Both the position numbers and the translations under genes were made by a program. A model generated the notes under the pieces. That model was given only the letters and a program-made list of their open reading frames with translations. It was not told the DNA's origin and ran no database searches. From Legionella sp. PATHC032 (GTDB taxonomy: Bacteria; Pseudomonadota; Gammaproteobacteria; Legionellales; Legionellaceae): a DNA stretch of 64,000 bases. Positions 26,174-36,195 of this stretch are shown in pieces (within the stretch, counting starts at the first letter, position 1; every line of letters starts with the position of its first letter). The stretch lies in contig NZ_JAPHOV010000001.1 of the NCBI RefSeq assembly GCF_026191185.1, positions 2,227,001 through 2,291,000 of the forward strand. The letters are read 5' to 3'.

Positions 26174-28704
26174 TTGGATTCATTACCTTTTTAATCAGTA
26201 TTACTGGGCTTTTGTTGTTAGGTACATTGTTTAGCGCAGCTCAAATGAAAAGCCGTAAGCACCATGTCAGGAGACATCGAAGTCATACAGCGGGACTGGT
26301 TGATTTACTGAATTACGCAGCAGTAGTCGATGATGGTGTGATTGTAGGTAAAAATGGCTCTTTTATGGCAGCCTGGGTGTATCAAGGTGAAGACATAGCC
26401 AACACTACAGATGAAGCCCGTGAAATGATGGCTTTTCGAATCAATCAGGCAATGTCCTCATTGGGTAATGGCTGGATGATTCATGTCGATGCCATAAGAC
26501 GTGCTGCTCCAGGTTACAGTGAGCAGAGTGCTTCATACTTTCCGGATCCGATATCAAAAGCTGTTGATGAAGAAAGAAGACAGTACTTTGAAGGTATAGG
26601 GGCATTGTATGAAGGTTATTTTATTATCACATTAACCTGGTATCCACCTGTATTGGCGCAAAAACGTTTTGTTGAATTGATGTTTGATGATTCAGGGGAA
26701 AAATTAAACCATAAAGCGAAAACCCATCAACTGATTGAAACCTTCAAGCAATCGTGCAGAAACTTTGAGTCACGTATGAGTGCTGCACTTCACCTTGAAA
26801 GGTTAGGCTCAGAACTAGTCATCAATGAAAATAACAAAGTCACTCAGGATAACTTTTTAAGACACATTCAATATTGTGTCACTGGGATTAATCACCCTGT
26901 GAATCTGCCCAAAAATCCAATTTATATGGATGCTTTAATAGGCGGTCAAGAATTAACTCCAGGGATTACACCTAAAATTGGCCGAAAGTTCATTCAATGT
27001 GTTGCTATTGAAGGATTCCCCATGGAGTCTTACCCAGGTATTTTAACACTGTTGACTCAACTGCCTGTGGAATATCGCTGGAACTCTCGCTTCATATTCA
27101 TGGATCCCCATGAGGCTGTAGCTCATTTCACTAAATTCCGTAAAAAATGGAAACAAAAGGTCAGAGGCTTTTTTGACCAAATGTTTAATACCAACTCGGG
27201 TGTCGTTGATGAAGACGCGCTCGGCATGGTTAATGATGCGCAAGCAGCTATTGCCGAAACCAATTCCGGAATGGTAGGCCAAGGTTACTATACATCGGTT
27301 GTGGTGTTAATGGACGAAGATAGAGCGAACGTTGAAAAAGCAGCCCTATTCATCGAAAAGAATATCAATGCGTTAGGGTTTAGCGCACGTACAGAAACCA
27401 TTAATACCATGGATGCCTATATGGGCAGCTTGCCAGGCCATGGTGTTGAAAACATCAGACGACCGCTGATAAATACCATGAACCTAGCGGACTTGTTACC
27501 AACATCCAGCATTTGGACTGGTGAGAATAAAGCACCATGCCCACTGTTCTCACTCCATTCACCTCCGTTGATGCATTGCGTCACAAGTGGTAACGCACCA
27601 TTTCGGTTGAATCTTCATGTGAGAGATTTAGGCCATGGCATTATGTTTGGCCCCACTCGTTCTGGTAAATCAACTCACCTGGGTTTACTGGCATTGTCCT
27701 GGCGTCGATACAAAGATGCACGTATTTATTCTTTTGATAAAGGCATGTCCATGTATCCAACATGTAAGGCCACAGGTGGGGAACATTTCACCATTGCTGA
27801 TAAAGACTCTCGTCTTGCCTTTGCACCCTTACAGTTCTTAGAAACTAAAGCTGATAGAGCTTGGGCTATGGAGTGGATTGATACGATTTTAGCTTTGAAT
27901 GGTTTGAATACCACACCAGTTCAGCGCAATGAAATCGGCCATGCCATTTTAAGCATGCACCAAAGTGGTTCTAAAACCGTATCTGAATTTGTCATGACTA
28001 TTCAGGATGAGCCGATTAGAGAGACATTAAAGCAATACACCATTGATGGATTGATGGGCCATTTAGTAGATGCTGAAAGTGATGGTTTAGGCTTGTCCTC
28101 TTTTATGACATTCGAAATTGAGCATTTAATGTGTTTAGGTGAGAAATTTGCTTTACCTGTATTGCTCTATCTCTTTAGGCGTATTGAAACCTCGTTAGAT
28201 GGTCGCCCTACCCTAATCTTGCTTGATGAAGCATGGCTAATGCTGGCTCACCCTGTGTTTAAAAACAAGATTGCTGAATGGCTTGATTCCATGGCTAAGA
28301 AAAACTGTGTGGTGTTTATGGCAACCCAACATTTATCACATGCAGCCAACTCTGGAATCCTAGATATTATTGTTGAATCAACCGCTACCAAAATCTTTTT
28401 ACCAAATCTGTATGCAAGAGATCCTGAAACACAAACCATTTATGAGCGTATGGGCTTAAATCCGCGTCAGATTGACATCATCGCAGCAGCCCAACCCAAG
28501 CGTGATTACTACTATGTCAGTGAAAAAGGCCAGCGTCTTTATCAATTAGCGCTTGGACCTTATGCCTTGGCGTTTGTTGGAGCTACTGATCCTGACTCCA
28601 TAGCGAGAATGAAACAACTGGAGTTTAAGCATGGGGATGCGTGGGTCTCTCAATGGCTTTTAGAAAAAGGTATTCGCATGAATCAATACGGAGAAGCAGC
28701 ATGA
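26170..28704 (+). CDS. trbE: TrbE, VirB4-type ATPase
   Basis: 844 residues. The N-terminal membrane helix (about 4-24) is followed by the CagE/TrbE/VirB domain and a RecA-like ATPase domain. Walker A GPTRSGKS lies at 494-501 and Walker B is LILLDEAWLML. It is the largest energiser of the secretion channel. The 3' end overlaps trbF as ATGA. Confidence 0.95.
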   Translation: MIGFITFLISITGLLLLGTLFSAAQMKSRKHHVRRHRSHTAGLVDLLNYAAVVDDGVIVGKNGSFMAAWVYQGEDIANTTDEAREMMAFRINQAMSSLGNGWMIHVDAIRRAAPGYSEQSASYFPDPISKAVDEERRQYFEGIGALYEGYFIITLTWYPPVLAQKRFVELMFDDSGEKLNHKAKTHQLIETFKQSCRNFESRMSAALHLERLGSELVINENNKVTQDNFLRHIQYCVTGINHPVNLPKNPIYMDALIGGQELTPGITPKIGRKFIQCVAIEGFPMESYPGILTLLTQLPVEYRWNSRFIFMDPHEAVAHFTKFRKKWKQKVRGFFDQMFNTNSGVVDEDALGMVNDAQAAIAETNSGMVGQGYYTSVVVLMDEDRANVEKAALFIEKNINALGFSARTETINTMDAYMGSLPGHGVENIRRPLINTMNLADLLPTSSIWTGENKAPCPLFSLHSPPLMHCVTSGNAPFRLNLHVRDLGHGIMFGPTRSGKSTHLGLLALSWRRYKDARIYSFDKGMSMYPTCKATGGEHFTIADKDSRLAFAPLQFLETKADRAWAMEWIDTILALNGLNTTPVQRNEIGHAILSMHQSGSKTVSEFVMTIQDEPIRETLKQYTIDGLMGHLVDAESDGLGLSSFMTFEIEHLMCLGEKFALPVLLYLFRRIETSLDGRPTLILLDEAWLMLAHPVFKNKIAEWLDSMAKKNCVVFMATQHLSHAANSGILDIIVESTATKIFLPNLYARDPETQTIYERMGLNPRQIDIIAAAQPKRDYYYVSEKGQRLYQLALGPYALAFVGATDPDSIARMKQLEFKHGDAWVSQWLLEKGIRMNQYGEAA

Positions 28705-29399
28705 AAAAAAGTATAACGAATAATCCTTATCTCAATGCGAGACGAGCATGGAATGTTCATACCGCAGGACTGATGAAATCACTCCAAGTTTGGCAGTTGG
28801 TTGGTTTAAGTAGCCTCTTAATCGCATTGGCGGCAGTTGGTGGACTTATTGTAATAGGTAGTCAGTCTAAATTTATCCCTTTGGTGTTTCAACAAGATGC
28901 CAATGGCAATACCTTATCGGTTACTCGTGCTGATAGCGTTGGTGAGGCAAGCATCGATGATTATCGCGCTGCAGCTGCTCATTTTATTGAAAACATACGC
29001 ATGGTAAGCCTTGATGTAGAACTACAAAAGAAGGCAGTGTTTCAAGTGTATTCCTATTTAAATACCAATGATGCAGCCCTTGCCAAGGTTCAAGAATTCT
29101 ACAGCGACAAACAACAATCTAATCCCTTTGAAAGAGCAGCTTTTGAGATTGTGAGCATAGACATTCGTTCAGTACTTCAAGAGTCAAATGAGACCTGGCA
29201 AGTCGACTGGATTGAAACAGTGAGAAATCGTGATGGCTCACTTAAAGAAAAGCCTCGCATGATGAAAGCGATGATTACTCTGTATCAAGAGAATGAAATC
29301 AACGATGCCACCAGTGAGTCCATTTTAAAAAATCCCCACCTGATTTATGTGCGTGATTTTAACTGGTCATACGAATTAAAGCATGGAGAACAGCAATGA
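28701..29399 (+). CDS. trbF: TrbF, VirB8-like protein
   Basis: 232 residues from the ATG at 28701, chosen for the ATGA overlap with trbE and the GGAG 7 nt upstream; an in-frame upstream ATG would lie within trbE. A single membrane anchor around 33-53 is followed by a periplasmic domain (DYRAAAAHFIENIRMVSLDV, SWQ-type WQVDWIETVRNRDG). It scaffolds the channel between inner and outer membrane parts. Confidence 0.92.
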   Translation: MKKSITNNPYLNARRAWNVHTAGLMKSLQVWQLVGLSSLLIALAAVGGLIVIGSQSKFIPLVFQQDANGNTLSVTRADSVGEASIDDYRAAAAHFIENIRMVSLDVELQKKAVFQVYSYLNTNDAALAKVQEFYSDKQQSNPFERAAFEIVSIDIRSVLQESNETWQVDWIETVRNRDGSLKEKPRMMKAMITLYQENEINDATSESILKNPHLIYVRDFNWSYELKHGEQQ

Positions 29400-30271
29400 A
29401 AAGAATAATGCAGCTATTTTGTTTATTAACACCGCTCACAAGTTTTGCATTGGATAACACGATTCTGGCTGAGCATTATTTTTCAGATACTGTCCCCAAG
29501 CTATCGAGTCAAGAAAAACAAGGTTTAGATATTGCAGAGCGCACACAACAAGGAGAAAAAACAAGTATACCCTTTGCATCAAGCGATGGTTCAGTCAGTT
29601 TTATTTATGGATCAGGGCAAATCAGGGTAGTTTGTGCCCCTTTACAAGTGTGTGATATTGCCCTTCAACCAGGTGAGCAGTTTAACGACATGAACGTTGG
29701 TGATCCACGCTTTGTTGTTGAACCATCTCTCACAGGATCTGGAGCTATGCAACAAATCCATCTGCTAATAAAACCTAAAGATGTAGGGCTTGATTCTTCT
29801 TTGGTAGTCACCACAGACAGAAGAACATATCACTTTAGATTAAAGTCAGATAGAACCGAATTTATGCCTTACATTTCGTTTACTTATCCTGATGAAGCCA
29901 AAGCAAAATGGCAGTTACTACAACGCATTCAGGCTGAAAGAAGAAAAGTAGATACCTTACCAGAAACCAATGAATATCTAGGCGATCTTAACTTCAATTA
30001 TCGAATTCAAGGCAATGCCCGATTTAAGCCAGTTAGAGTTTATAACAATGGTGTCAAAACGATTATTGAGATGCCAAGAACCATGGCTCAAAGTGAAGCG
30101 CCTGCGCTGCTGGTTTTAAGAAGTCTAGGGCTATTTAAAAAATCGGAGTCCGTCATGGTCAATTATCGTCTTCAGGGTTGTCGTTACATCGTAGATGGGG
30201 TTTTTGATAAAGCCATCTTAGTTATCGGCAGCGGTTCCTCTCAAGAAAAAATTACGATTACAAGGTGCTGA
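29396..30271 (+). CDS. trbG: TrbG, VirB9-like protein
   Basis: 291 residues with a cleavable signal (ends PLTSFA). The N-terminal VirB9 domain includes FIYGSGQIRVVCAPLQVCDI, and the C-terminal part (NEYLGDLNFNYRI, FDKAILVIGSG) forms the outer-membrane ring with TrbI and TrbH. It overlaps trbF by 4 nt. Confidence 0.92.
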   Translation: MKRIMQLFCLLTPLTSFALDNTILAEHYFSDTVPKLSSQEKQGLDIAERTQQGEKTSIPFASSDGSVSFIYGSGQIRVVCAPLQVCDIALQPGEQFNDMNVGDPRFVVEPSLTGSGAMQQIHLLIKPKDVGLDSSLVVTTDRRTYHFRLKSDRTEFMPYISFTYPDEAKAKWQLLQRIQAERRKVDTLPETNEYLGDLNFNYRIQGNARFKPVRVYNNGVKTIIEMPRTMAQSEAPALLVLRSLGLFKKSESVMVNYRLQGCRYIVDGVFDKAILVIGSGSSQEKITITRC

Positions 30272-30273
30272 AG

Positions 30274-30681
30274 ATGAAAAAATTAAGTGTTTTATTGGCT
30301 GCTGTCTTGTTATCAAGCTGTGCCAGCATGCGTTATGGCAATTTCACTCAAATGTCTCAAGGCAAAGATGCTTATCTGGCAGCAGATGCAGCTACTCAAT
30401 TAACGCGAGTATATCCACCTGCTCAAAATACATTTTGTATTGGTCAAAGAGTAACAGATGGCTTTGGCTTAAGTCTTATTCAAAACTTGAGAAAAAAGGG
30501 TTATGGCATCAATGAAAATCAATGCCCTGGGAATAAAGCTAATTTTTTCTACGTGCTTGATGAACTTAAACCTCAAAGCTATCGAGTAAGCCTTTTTGTG
30601 GGAATACAAACATTGAGCCGTGTGTATGCAAAAAGGCATGAAAATATCATCCCTGCAAGCACATGGACTCATAAGGAGTAA
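30274..30681 (+). CDS. trbH: TrbH, VirB7-like lipoprotein
   Basis: 135 residues from ATG 30274. The lipobox LLSSC places the acylated Cys at 17. It matches the TrbH slot between trbG and trbI, where the lipoprotein stabilises the outer-membrane core. A GTG 9 nt earlier, overlapping the trbG stop, is a possible alternative start. Confidence 0.82.
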   Translation: MKKLSVLLAAVLLSSCASMRYGNFTQMSQGKDAYLAADAATQLTRVYPPAQNTFCIGQRVTDGFGLSLIQNLRKKGYGINENQCPGNKANFFYVLDELKPQSYRVSLFVGIQTLSRVYAKRHENIIPASTWTHKE

Positions 30682-30686
30682 GAGCT

Positions 30687-31934
30687 ATGAATCAAAATAA
30701 TGATTATTTGTCACCAGACAATTCACCCCAAAAGCTTCAAACAACAGGTGTAAAACGAGTGAATAATGTGCCACTCATAATTACAATTGGTATTTTAACT
30801 CTTTTTGTGGTGCTCATCGCATTGGTTGCCAATAAACGAGCTAATGCGCAAAACCAGCCACCAGAAATAGTAAAGGTTAAAAACCCTAAGAAAAATACCA
30901 TGAGCCTTGCCAATGACGTGGTAGGAAACCATAAATCAGCAGTAATTTCGCCCCAGAGTCTCACGATAGCTAACAGTGAAACAACCCCTTTGCCCATTCC
31001 TGAGCAACTTCCACATAAAGAAGACACGCTGACACAAGATGTATCTGAAGCTGAAATCGAGCGTATTCGTCAGGAAAAAACTCAAGAATTTGAAGAGGCT
31101 GTCAAAGCTAAGACATCCGTAATGGTCGATAACCCACGATTGAATAATCGCGACACCACCAAAACGTCCATGAATAGCAATGAGATGGCATTAAACATCG
31201 ACCCTTCATTAGCATTTAAAGAGCAGCTCGCATTATTACAAGGAAGACAGGCCAAACCAATGCCACAAACATTAGGTGGTGAGGAAAATGAAATGCGCTG
31301 GCATTTAAATTCAACGCTGCAAAATCCAAACAGTCGATACGAACTAAGAGCTGGCAGTGTGATTCCAGGGGTAATGATTAGTGGTATTTCTTCAGAATTA
31401 CCAGGTCAAATCATCGCTCAAGTATCACAAAACGTATATGACACCGCTACCGGAAAATATCTTTTGATACCTCAAGGAACCAAGATATTGGGACTTTATT
31501 CCAGTGATGTCCCTTTTGGTCAGAACTCTGTATTAGTGGCATGGCAACGCTTGGTTTTTCCAGATAGTAAGGCTCTGGATATTGGCTCTATGCCTGGCGC
31601 TGATAGTGCTGGATATGCCGGATTTCGTGATCAGGTAGATCATCATTATGCACGAATTTATGGTTCAGCACTTTTAATGTCAGGCATTATTGCTGGCATT
31701 ACCTATAGCCAAAATACGAATCAATCTAACCAATTCGGTTACGCCCAGCCCACAGCTGGCAGCGTCATGAGTCAGGCTTTGGGGCAACAGTTGGGTGAGG
31801 TCACTTCGCAACTGGTTTCAAAAAACCTGAATGTGTCCCCCACTATCAATGTTCGCCCAGGTTATCGTTTCAATATCATCGTGGTGAAGGACTTAACGTT
31901 TAAACAGCCCTATAAGCAATTTGCTTATCAATGA
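30687..31934 (+). CDS. trbI: TrbI, VirB10-like protein
   Basis: 415 residues. A cytoplasmic tail of about 30 residues leads into one membrane helix (31-48), then a Pro/Gln-rich periplasmic linker. The C-terminal VirB10 beta-barrel domain has ELRAGSVIPGVMISGISSEL, YLLIPQGTKILGLYSS and GYRFNIIVVKDLTF. It spans both membranes and senses ATPase activity. Confidence 0.94.
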   Translation: MNQNNDYLSPDNSPQKLQTTGVKRVNNVPLIITIGILTLFVVLIALVANKRANAQNQPPEIVKVKNPKKNTMSLANDVVGNHKSAVISPQSLTIANSETTPLPIPEQLPHKEDTLTQDVSEAEIERIRQEKTQEFEEAVKAKTSVMVDNPRLNNRDTTKTSMNSNEMALNIDPSLAFKEQLALLQGRQAKPMPQTLGGEENEMRWHLNSTLQNPNSRYELRAGSVIPGVMISGISSELPGQIIAQVSQNVYDTATGKYLLIPQGTKILGLYSSDVPFGQNSVLVAWQRLVFPDSKALDIGSMPGADSAGYAGFRDQVDHHYARIYGSALLMSGIIAGITYSQNTNQSNQFGYAQPTAGSVMSQALGQQLGEVTSQLVSKNLNVSPTINVRPGYRFNIIVVKDLTFKQPYKQFAYQ

Positions 31935-31945
31935 AGGAGAACATA

Positions 31946-32686
31946 ATGAAATTTAAATCCATGATTATTTATTGCTTTGTTTTGCCAGTATTCGCAAGTG
32001 GGGCACCTGTGTTTGACGTTGCAAACTGGATTCAAAATGGAAAAATGATTGCAACTCAGATAAGTGAGTATAAAACCCAAGTCGATCAATATAAGAATCA
32101 GATGGACCAATATCAAAACATGCTAGAAAACACCAAATCACTGACTTCCTTTGAATGGGATAATGCCAACTCGGTTATCAATAATTTGCTTGAATCGACT
32201 GATACCATTGATTATTACAAGCAGGAGGCTGGCAGCCTCCAAGGCTACCTTGACCGATTCCAAAGCCAGGAATACTACCAAAAGACTCCTTGTTTTAATG
32301 GCAACGGCCAATGTTCTGCTGAAGAACTTAAAAAAATCAAACAAAGCAGATTAGCAGCTTCCGTTGCTGAAAAGCGCTCCAATGATGCCATGCTCAAAGG
32401 GATTGATAAACAACAACAGAGTCTAAAAAATGATTCTGCAAAGCTGCGTACTTTGCAATCTCAAGCACAAAATGCTGCAGGCCAAAAACAGGCTCTTCAA
32501 GCCGCTTCCCAATTAGCCAGCAATCAATCTCATCAATTGCTTCAAATCCGAGGTGTGTTATTAGCGCAGCAGAACGCTCAGGCGGTCAAAGATGCAGCGA
32601 GTGCCAACAAAGAGGCGATACAGACTGCTGGGGATGAGCATTTCAGATCAGGCGCATACCATAAAAGTTCAGGAAAAAAGTGGTAA
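31946..32686 (+). CDS. trbJ: TrbJ, VirB5-like protein
   Basis: 246 residues from ATG 31946, with AAGGAG 7 nt upstream; an ATG at 31931 overlapping the trbI stop is less well placed. A signal peptide ends near VFASGA. The mature protein is alpha-helical with long Gln-rich coiled coil (YKTQVDQYKNQMDQYQNML, and SLKNDSAKLRTLQSQAQ). It is a pilus-tip or mating-pair component. Its last residues, FRSGAYHKSSGKKW, nearly repeat the C-terminus of the next gene product. Confidence 0.9.
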   Translation: MKFKSMIIYCFVLPVFASGAPVFDVANWIQNGKMIATQISEYKTQVDQYKNQMDQYQNMLENTKSLTSFEWDNANSVINNLLESTDTIDYYKQEAGSLQGYLDRFQSQEYYQKTPCFNGNGQCSAEELKKIKQSRLAASVAEKRSNDAMLKGIDKQQQSLKNDSAKLRTLQSQAQNAAGQKQALQAASQLASNQSHQLLQIRGVLLAQQNAQAVKDAASANKEAIQTAGDEHFRSGAYHKSSGKKW

Positions 32687-32709
32687 TCCATCATAAAAAG
32701 GAGAGGTAA

Positions 32710-32922
32710 ATGAAGATCTTATGTTTATCAATTATGGTTGTTGCTTGTGTTTTATCAGGTTGCGACAGTGCTGAATCCAAAGCTCAGAAAAAAGCTGAGC
32801 ACTTGGCCTCCCTTACCTGTAGCAGCCCAAGAGAAGGTCGAACTCAAGAAGAACTGCAGGCTATTGGTGATGCGTGTTTCCGAGGGGGTAGTTACTCCAA
32901 AAGCTCTGGTAAGAAGTGGTAA
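32710..32922 (+). CDS. trbK: TrbK-like entry-exclusion lipoprotein
   Basis: 70 residues with lipobox VLSGC (Cys18). It is in the RP4 trbK position, where the lipoprotein blocks entry of the same plasmid into a cell that already has it. Two further Cys in the mature part (LTCSSPREG and GDACFRGG) could form a disulphide. It ends FRGGSYSKSSGKKW, like TrbJ. Exclusion function is inferred from position and architecture. Confidence 0.8.
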   Translation: MKILCLSIMVVACVLSGCDSAESKAQKKAEHLASLTCSSPREGRTQEELQAIGDACFRGGSYSKSSGKKW

Positions 32923-32926
32923 TGCT

Positions 32927-34309
32927 ATGAATAAAAAAATATTCCCCTATGTCATTGCGTTTGGTTTATTTGGGTTTTCTGCGTGCTGCCATGCCAAAGG
33001 GCATGGCATGGATAGTCGTGATTTACTGGATAATATTTTACAGCGTTTTGCCAGCACATCCGCACTATGGAGCAAAACCATGTTGAGTTATGCCAGGTAT
33101 CTTTTCTGGTCCTTGGCCTCAATTAGTATGGTGTGGACATACGGCTTAATGGCATTGCGTAAAGCAGACATTCAAGAATTCTTAGCTGAAACAGTACGGT
33201 TTTTTGTAGTTGTCGGTTTTTTCTATTGGATTTTAGACAATGGACCTGCCATTGCAAAAGCAATCATAGACTCCATGCGGCAACTTGCAGCCAAGGCTTC
33301 TGGAATTAATGAACATGTCTCCCCTTCTGATATTGTGGATGTTGGGTTTGATATTGTCTCAAAAGCCATAGACAGCTCATCTATCTGGTCCCCCGCAGCA
33401 ACTACAGTAGGATTGCTCGTTGCAGGGGTAATTCTGATTATTCTGGCTTTAGTCAGTATTAACATGCTCATTATCTTAATCACTGCTTGGATCTTAACTT
33501 ATGGCGGAATTGTTTTATTAGGGTTTGGCGGTGGCCGTTGGACACAGGATATTGCGATTAACTACTACAAAACCGTATTGGGTATTGCATTACAAGCTTT
33601 TGCCATGATTTTGATTATTGGTATCGGTAAATCCTTTGTAGATCAATATTATGCAGCGATGTCTGAAAACATCATGCTCAAAGAAATGTTTGTCATGCTA
33701 GTTGTTGCCGTGCTGTTGCTGGTTCTTATAGATAAAATTCCACCTGCTTTAGCTGGTATTGTGTCAGGAGGCGGTTCTGGTGGTGGCGGTGGACTAGGTC
33801 TTGGTGGTGCAATGGGAGCCGCAGGAATTGCAGGTGTAGCCATGGCGGGTGCCGCAGGTAGCGTACTTGCTCAAAGCGGTGGTGGATTATCTGCACTTAA
33901 TGCTGCGTTTAAAGCAGCCAGTCAATCAACCAACTCAGGTGACACCAATGCACTGTCTGGGATGGATAAAAGCTCTAAAACCGGTGGCTTAGCTGAAGCG
34001 ATGGGAAGTGCTGCGAAATTTGCAGGCTCTTTTGGTTCACATTTAGCCTCAGGCACTATGGATGTAGCTCGTGAGAAAGCGAACTCGATTAAAGAAGCAG
34101 TTGCTGAAAAAATCGCTGACACAACGGGTGGAAAAATTGCCGAAGCAATTCAGAACAAGGTAGATACATCCGTTTGCGAATCGCAAGAATCTAACGCAAA
34201 AAATATTTTATCCATGGGCACACCCTCAGGTAGTCTTAGTTCAGGATTTGAGGCATCCGATGAGATTAGTCAATTTGTGAACCAAAAGGCATCTGGAGAG
34301 AGCCAATGA
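32927..34309 (+). CDS. trbL: TrbL, VirB6-like polytopic protein
   Basis: 460 residues from ATG 32927, 4 nt after the trbK stop; the frame extends back through trbK, but that part is not coding. Signal-like N-terminus, then about six membrane segments between 45 and 270. A Gly/Ala-rich region (SGGGSGGGGGLGLGGAMG) and a hydrophilic C-terminal tail follow. It forms the inner-membrane part of the channel. Confidence 0.92.
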   Translation: MNKKIFPYVIAFGLFGFSACCHAKGHGMDSRDLLDNILQRFASTSALWSKTMLSYARYLFWSLASISMVWTYGLMALRKADIQEFLAETVRFFVVVGFFYWILDNGPAIAKAIIDSMRQLAAKASGINEHVSPSDIVDVGFDIVSKAIDSSSIWSPAATTVGLLVAGVILIILALVSINMLIILITAWILTYGGIVLLGFGGGRWTQDIAINYYKTVLGIALQAFAMILIIGIGKSFVDQYYAAMSENIMLKEMFVMLVVAVLLLVLIDKIPPALAGIVSGGGSGGGGGLGLGGAMGAAGIAGVAMAGAAGSVLAQSGGGLSALNAAFKAASQSTNSGDTNALSGMDKSSKTGGLAEAMGSAAKFAGSFGSHLASGTMDVAREKANSIKEAVAEKIADTTGGKIAEAIQNKVDTSVCESQESNAKNILSMGTPSGSLSSGFEASDEISQFVNQKASGESQ

Positions 34310-36195
34310 GCCAAAACAAACCTAATAAAGCCATAGGTCCTCAAGTCAGAGAAAAAAATCACGGCAAGATAAATAGAACGTTAATCTTGTTAGTGATTTG
34401 TTCTTTCTTAATCAGCATGCACATTGGAACTCAGTTTTTCGCGCATCAATTTCATTATTCTGATGCCCTTGGAGGGACATTCGCACCTATTTATATGCCT
34501 TGGCAGATTTTTATCTGGGCTATTAAGTATCAACCCTATTACCCAGATTCTTTTAATGCTGCCTTTGGTCTCATCGTTATGATGGGTTGTCTCTTTTTAA
34601 TGATCATCGTGTTGGCTTCCAAGTATTTTAAAAAGAACAATGTGAGTGATTACCTCCATGGTTCAGCCAGGTGGGCTAATTGGGAAGACTTAAACAGTGC
34701 AAGCCTTATTGGACATGAGGAAGGAGTTTATGTTGGTGCGTTTGAAAATGACAAAGGAGCAATTCATTATCTGCGCCATAATGGGCCTGAGCATGTTTTA
34801 ACGTATGCACCAACGCGCTCAGGGAAAGGTGTTGGCCTTGTGATTCCAACCCTTCTATCGTGGAAACACTCCTGTGTGATTACCGATTTAAAAGGCGAGC
34901 TTTGGGCAATGACCGCTGGATGGCGACAAAAACATGCTACCAACAAGGTTATTCGATTTGAACCTGCAACGTTAAAAGGAAGCGCACGCTGGAACCCTCT
35001 GGATGAAATCAGAGTGGGTACAGAATCAGAGGTAGGTGACGTACAAAATTTGGCAACGCTTGTAGTTGATCCCGATGGTAAGGGATTGGAAACCCACTGG
35101 CAAAAGACCTCTCAAGCCCTTCTAGTTGGTTTTATCCTGCATGCGATTTATAAATTGAAAACCCAAGGAGAACCAGCCACATTTCCCAACATTGACCGCA
35201 TGCTGGTTGATCCCAATATTAATATTGCTGACCTGCTCATTGAAATGACCCAATACCCGCATGTTGAGGGTAAAACCCATCCTGTTATATCAGCGTCTGC
35301 TCGTGACATGATTGATAGGCCCGAAGAAGAAGCTGGTTCTGTATTATCTACTTTAAAATCTTATCTTGCACTATATCGTGATCCAGTGGTTGCGCATAAC
35401 GTCTCTGCCTCAGATTTTTGCATCCGCGATTTAATGAACCATGAATGTCCTGTGAGCCTCTATATCGTTACTCAACCCAATGACAAGGCAAGGCTTCAGC
35501 CTCTGGTTAGAGTCATGATTAATATGATAGTGAGACTATTGGCCGACAGAATGGAATTTGAGCGTGTATCCGATGACCGAGGATTATCTTATGTAAGTGC
35601 TAAAAAAACGTATAAGCATCGATTGCTTTGCATGATTGATGAATTTCCAAGTCTTGGAAAACTCGACATACTGCAAGAGTCATTGGCTTTTGTTGCCGGC
35701 TATGGTTTAAAGTTTTACTTAATTTGTCAGGACATTAATCAGCTTAAAAGCCGTGAGCGAGGTTATGGCCCCGATGAAACCATCACTTCAAATTGTCATA
35801 TCCAAAATGCTTATCCACCCAACAGAGTTGAAACCGCAGAACATCTTTCCAAGCTGACAGGTCAAACAACTATTGTTAAAGAACACATCACCACCAGTGG
35901 AAAACGCTTTTCTACGTTCTTAAATCAAATATCAAAAACCGTTCAGGAAATATCTAGACCACTCTTAACCGTTGATGAGTGTCTGCGTATGCCAGGACCT
36001 AAAAAAGATGCTAATGGTTTGATAGTTGAAGCTGGGGATATGGTCGTATATGCAGCAGGCTTCCCTGCTATTTATGGTAAACAACCCCTTTACTTTAAAG
36101 ATCCGATCTTCATGGCAAGAGCATCAGTTGAGGCTCCTGTTCACTCAGATATTTTACGTACTCGTTTAAGTGACGATGAGGTCATCAGGTTATGA
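34306..36195 (+). CDS. traG: TraG, VirD4-type coupling protein
   Basis: 629 residues. Two N-terminal membrane helices (about 24-42 and 84-105), Walker A APTRSGKG at 168-175 and Walker B-like LLCMIDEFPSLGKL. It brings the TraI-DNA complex to the secretion channel. It overlaps trbL and traF by 4 nt each. Size matches RP4 TraG. Confidence 0.95.
   Translation: MSQNKPNKAIGPQVREKNHGKINRTLILLVICSFLISMHIGTQFFAHQFHYSDALGGTFAPIYMPWQIFIWAIKYQPYYPDSFNAAFGLIVMMGCLFLMIIVLASKYFKKNNVSDYLHGSARWANWEDLNSASLIGHEEGVYVGAFENDKGAIHYLRHNGPEHVLTYAPTRSGKGVGLVIPTLLSWKHSCVITDLKGELWAMTAGWRQKHATNKVIRFEPATLKGSARWNPLDEIRVGTESEVGDVQNLATLVVDPDGKGLETHWQKTSQALLVGFILHAIYKLKTQGEPATFPNIDRMLVDPNINIADLLIEMTQYPHVEGKTHPVISASARDMIDRPEEEAGSVLSTLKSYLALYRDPVVAHNVSASDFCIRDLMNHECPVSLYIVTQPNDKARLQPLVRVMINMIVRLLADRMEFERVSDDRGLSYVSAKKTYKHRLLCMIDEFPSLGKLDILQESLAFVAGYGLKFYLICQDINQLKSRERGYGPDETITSNCHIQNAYPPNRVETAEHLSKLTGQTTIVKEHITTSGKRFSTFLNQISKTVQEISRPLLTVDECLRMPGPKKDANGLIVEAGDMVVYAAGFPAIYGKQPLYFKDPIFMARASVEAPVHSDILRTRLSDDEVIRL

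Noticed and set aside
22118-36195. The Lvh (VirB-type) secretion system of Legionella
   Set aside because: Gene order and protein types match RP4 trbB-trbL plus traG/traF; only the lvr genes are shared with Lvh loci.
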